NCBI GenBank assembly: GCA_001797315.1
Contig: MGPC01000009.1
Span: 1-33,896, forward strand
From: Curvibacter sp. GWA2_64_110
GTDB taxonomy: Bacteria; Pseudomonadota; Gammaproteobacteria; Burkholderiales; Burkholderiaceae_C
Length of the DNA: 33,896 nt
Direction of reading: 5' to 3'
Part shown: piece after piece, positions 32,923 to 33,896 of the stretch
How the letters are laid out: the number at the start of each line of letters is the position of its first letter
Position numbering within the stretch: the first letter of the stretch is position 1
Translations under genes and position numbers: made by a program
The notes under the pieces: generated by a model
Seen by the model: only the letters and a program-made list of their open reading frames with translations
What the model was told of the DNA's origin: nothing
Databases searched by the model: none

Positions 32923-33126
32923 TTAAATACCCATGCCAGGCAGCATCTGTGCCATGTGACCCATGTTGGTCTCATGCACCGTCACTGCACCGCGCAAATG
33001 GCGTTTATTTTTGGTGGTCTTCTTGGTCAGAATGTGACGCTTGAAGGCTTGACCGCGCTTGACGGTACCACCGGGACGAACGCGGAAGCGTTTCTTCGCC
33101 GCGCTCTTGGTCTTCATCTTGGGCAT
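32923..33126 (-). CDS. rpmI: 50S ribosomal protein L35
   Basis: A 67-residue basic ribosomal protein: [20 protein letters not shown], then [20 protein letters not shown] and a C-terminal [12 protein letters not shown]. Start ATG 33126 has AAAAGGAG upstream; the longer open frame to 33252 reads through repeats and is not protein-like. It belongs to infC-rpmI-rplT, with an unusually long repeat-bearing spacer to infC. Confidence 0.97.
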   Translation of the reverse strand: MPKMKTKSAAKKRFRVRPGGTVKRGQAFKRHILTKKTTKNKRHLRGAVTVHETNMGHMAQMLPGMGI

Positions 33127-33192
33127 TGGAATGCTCCTTTTACATTGTGCTCGTGAGGCGCCGGAAACCCATTCCGGACTTGTTGGCCCCGA

Positions 33193-33281
33193 GCCACTTG
33201 TGTGGCGAGTACGAAACCCACCACTTGTGTGGTGAGTTTTAAGGCTCTCCACTGGTGTGGCGAACCCTGGGATTCACCACT
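33193..33281 (-). repeat. Degenerate ~28-base tandem hairpin repeats in the infC-rpmI spacer
   Basis: CCACT recurs at 33194, 33221, 33249 and 33277 (steps of 27, 28 and 28). The first three units carry a small stem-loop: GCCACTTGTGTGGC (33193-33206), CACCACTTGTGTGGTG (33219-33234) and TCCACTGGTGTGGCGA (33248-33263). The fourth copy is decayed. It lies 67-155 bases upstream of the rpmI start in transcription order. Confidence 0.65.
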
Positions 33282-33346
33282 TTTCGGGAAAGCTCTCGCT
33301 TCCCCGGCGATTCCCGCCGGTGACCAAACCGACAGAAAACGAATCT

Positions 33347-33896
33347 TTACGACGCAGCAGCTTCTGCTGCCGGCTTGGGCGCAGCGCCACCAGCCTTTTT
33401 CTTGCCCGGCGCGATCATCATGATCATCTGCCGGCCTTCCAGCTTGGGGAACTGCTCGACCACGATCAGATCCGCCAAGTCATCGCGCATGCGGTTGAGC
33501 AGCGCCATGCCAATTTCCTGGTGCGTGATCTCTCGACCACGGAAGCGCAAGGTAATCTTGCACTTGTCACCTTCGTCCAAGAAGCGCTTGATGTTGCGCA
33601 ACTTGATGTTGTAGTCACCATCGTCGGTACCGGGCCGGAACTTGATTTCCTTGACCTCGATGACCTTCTGCTTGGACTTCGCTTCAGCCGCCTTCTTCTG
33701 TTCCTGGTACTTGAACTTGCCGTAATCCATCAAGCGACAGACCGGCGGGTTCGCCGTGGCAGCAATTTCAACCAGATCCACATCCAGCTCGCCTGCCATG
33801 CGCAGGGCCTCTGCCAGACTCAGCACACCGAGGGGTTCATTGTCGGGGCCGGAGACACGTACCTCCGGCGCCATGATTTCCCGATTCAGACGGTGT
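33347..33896 (-). CDS. infC: Translation initiation factor IF-3 (5' end outside window)
   Basis: IF-3 keeps 30S subunits free and proofreads the start codon. The frame runs off the right edge. ATG 33874 is probably internal, because the codons before it read HRLNREI, the usual IF-3 lead-in to APEVRV, and infC often starts at a rare AUU/AUC codon further up. Visible features are the N-domain ([36 protein letters not shown]), the Lys-rich linker ([11 protein letters not shown]), the C-domain ([33 protein letters not shown]) and an Ala/Lys-rich C-terminal tail beyond the core. It heads the operon with rpmI-rplT-pheST-ihfA. Confidence 0.96.
   Translation of the reverse strand, partial: HRLNREIMAPEVRVSGPDNEPLGVLSLAEALRMAGELDVDLVEIAATANPPVCRLMDYGKFKYQEQKKAAEAKSKQKVIEVKEIKFRPGTDDGDYNIKLRNIKRFLDEGDKCKITLRFRGREITHQEIGMALLNRMRDDLADLIVVEQFPKLEGRQMIMMIAPGKKKAGGAAPKPAAEAAAS

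Noticed and set aside
33193-33281. CRISPR-like phasing of short repeats
   Set aside because: The period is only ~28 bases with no unique spacers between units and no cas gene; these are degenerate tandem hairpins.

Overview
The window looks like a chromosomal segment of a betaproteobacterium of the order Burkholderiales, most likely family Comamonadaceae. This rests on the high GC content, a class I phaC-phaA-phaB polyhydroxyalkanoate (PHA) cluster, an infC-rpmI-rplT-pheS-pheT-ihfA-merR operon followed by tRNA-Pro, and short hairpin repeats of a kind I recall from Comamonadaceae. It holds about 33 protein genes and one tRNA and is densely coded, with no gene-free stretch over 300 bases. I see no insertion sequence, prophage or CRISPR array.

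Left part (1-9000). It opens with oxalate catabolism: the 3' end of oxalyl-CoA decarboxylase, formyl-CoA transferase, a strong terminator, then a second divergent formyl-CoA transferase paralogue. Convergent to these are an HD-GYP signalling protein and a Pfk-2-like sugar kinase. Next, on the minus strand, is a compact cluster of E1-alpha, E1-beta, a free 83-residue lipoyl domain and a lipoate-ligase-like protein. It is recognisable as acetoin/2-oxoacid dehydrogenase chemistry, but no E2 acyltransferase or E3 is encoded beside it. This is my best candidate for an under-described system.

Middle (9000-19600). There is an ion-transport group: an MgtA-type P-type ATPase interrupted by an in-frame amber codon, a putative Na+/H+ antiporter with two striking inverted repeats at its start, a Na+/Ca2+ exchanger-family protein, and an AI-2E-family membrane protein. 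Then comes the complete minus-strand PHA cluster: PhaC polymerises what PhaA and PhaB make from acetyl-CoA.

Right-middle (19500-26700). This is a gentisate-type aromatic catabolism region: a zeta-class GST (maleylpyruvate/maleylacetoacetate isomerase) with pgeF downstream, an ABM-domain protein, a MarR regulator, gentisate 1,2-dioxygenase, a fumarylpyruvate hydrolase-like protein and a tripartite TRAP transporter. Together they could import an aromatic acid and convert gentisate to fumarate and pyruvate. The hydroxylase that would make gentisate is not in the window.

Right end (26700-33896). After a NUDIX hydrolase and a small membrane protein come tRNA-Pro(GGG) and the minus-strand translation operon. 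Its spacers carry unusual structured elements: tandem ~28-base hairpin repeats before rpmI, two hairpins before pheS, and a three-hairpin repeat between pheS and pheT.
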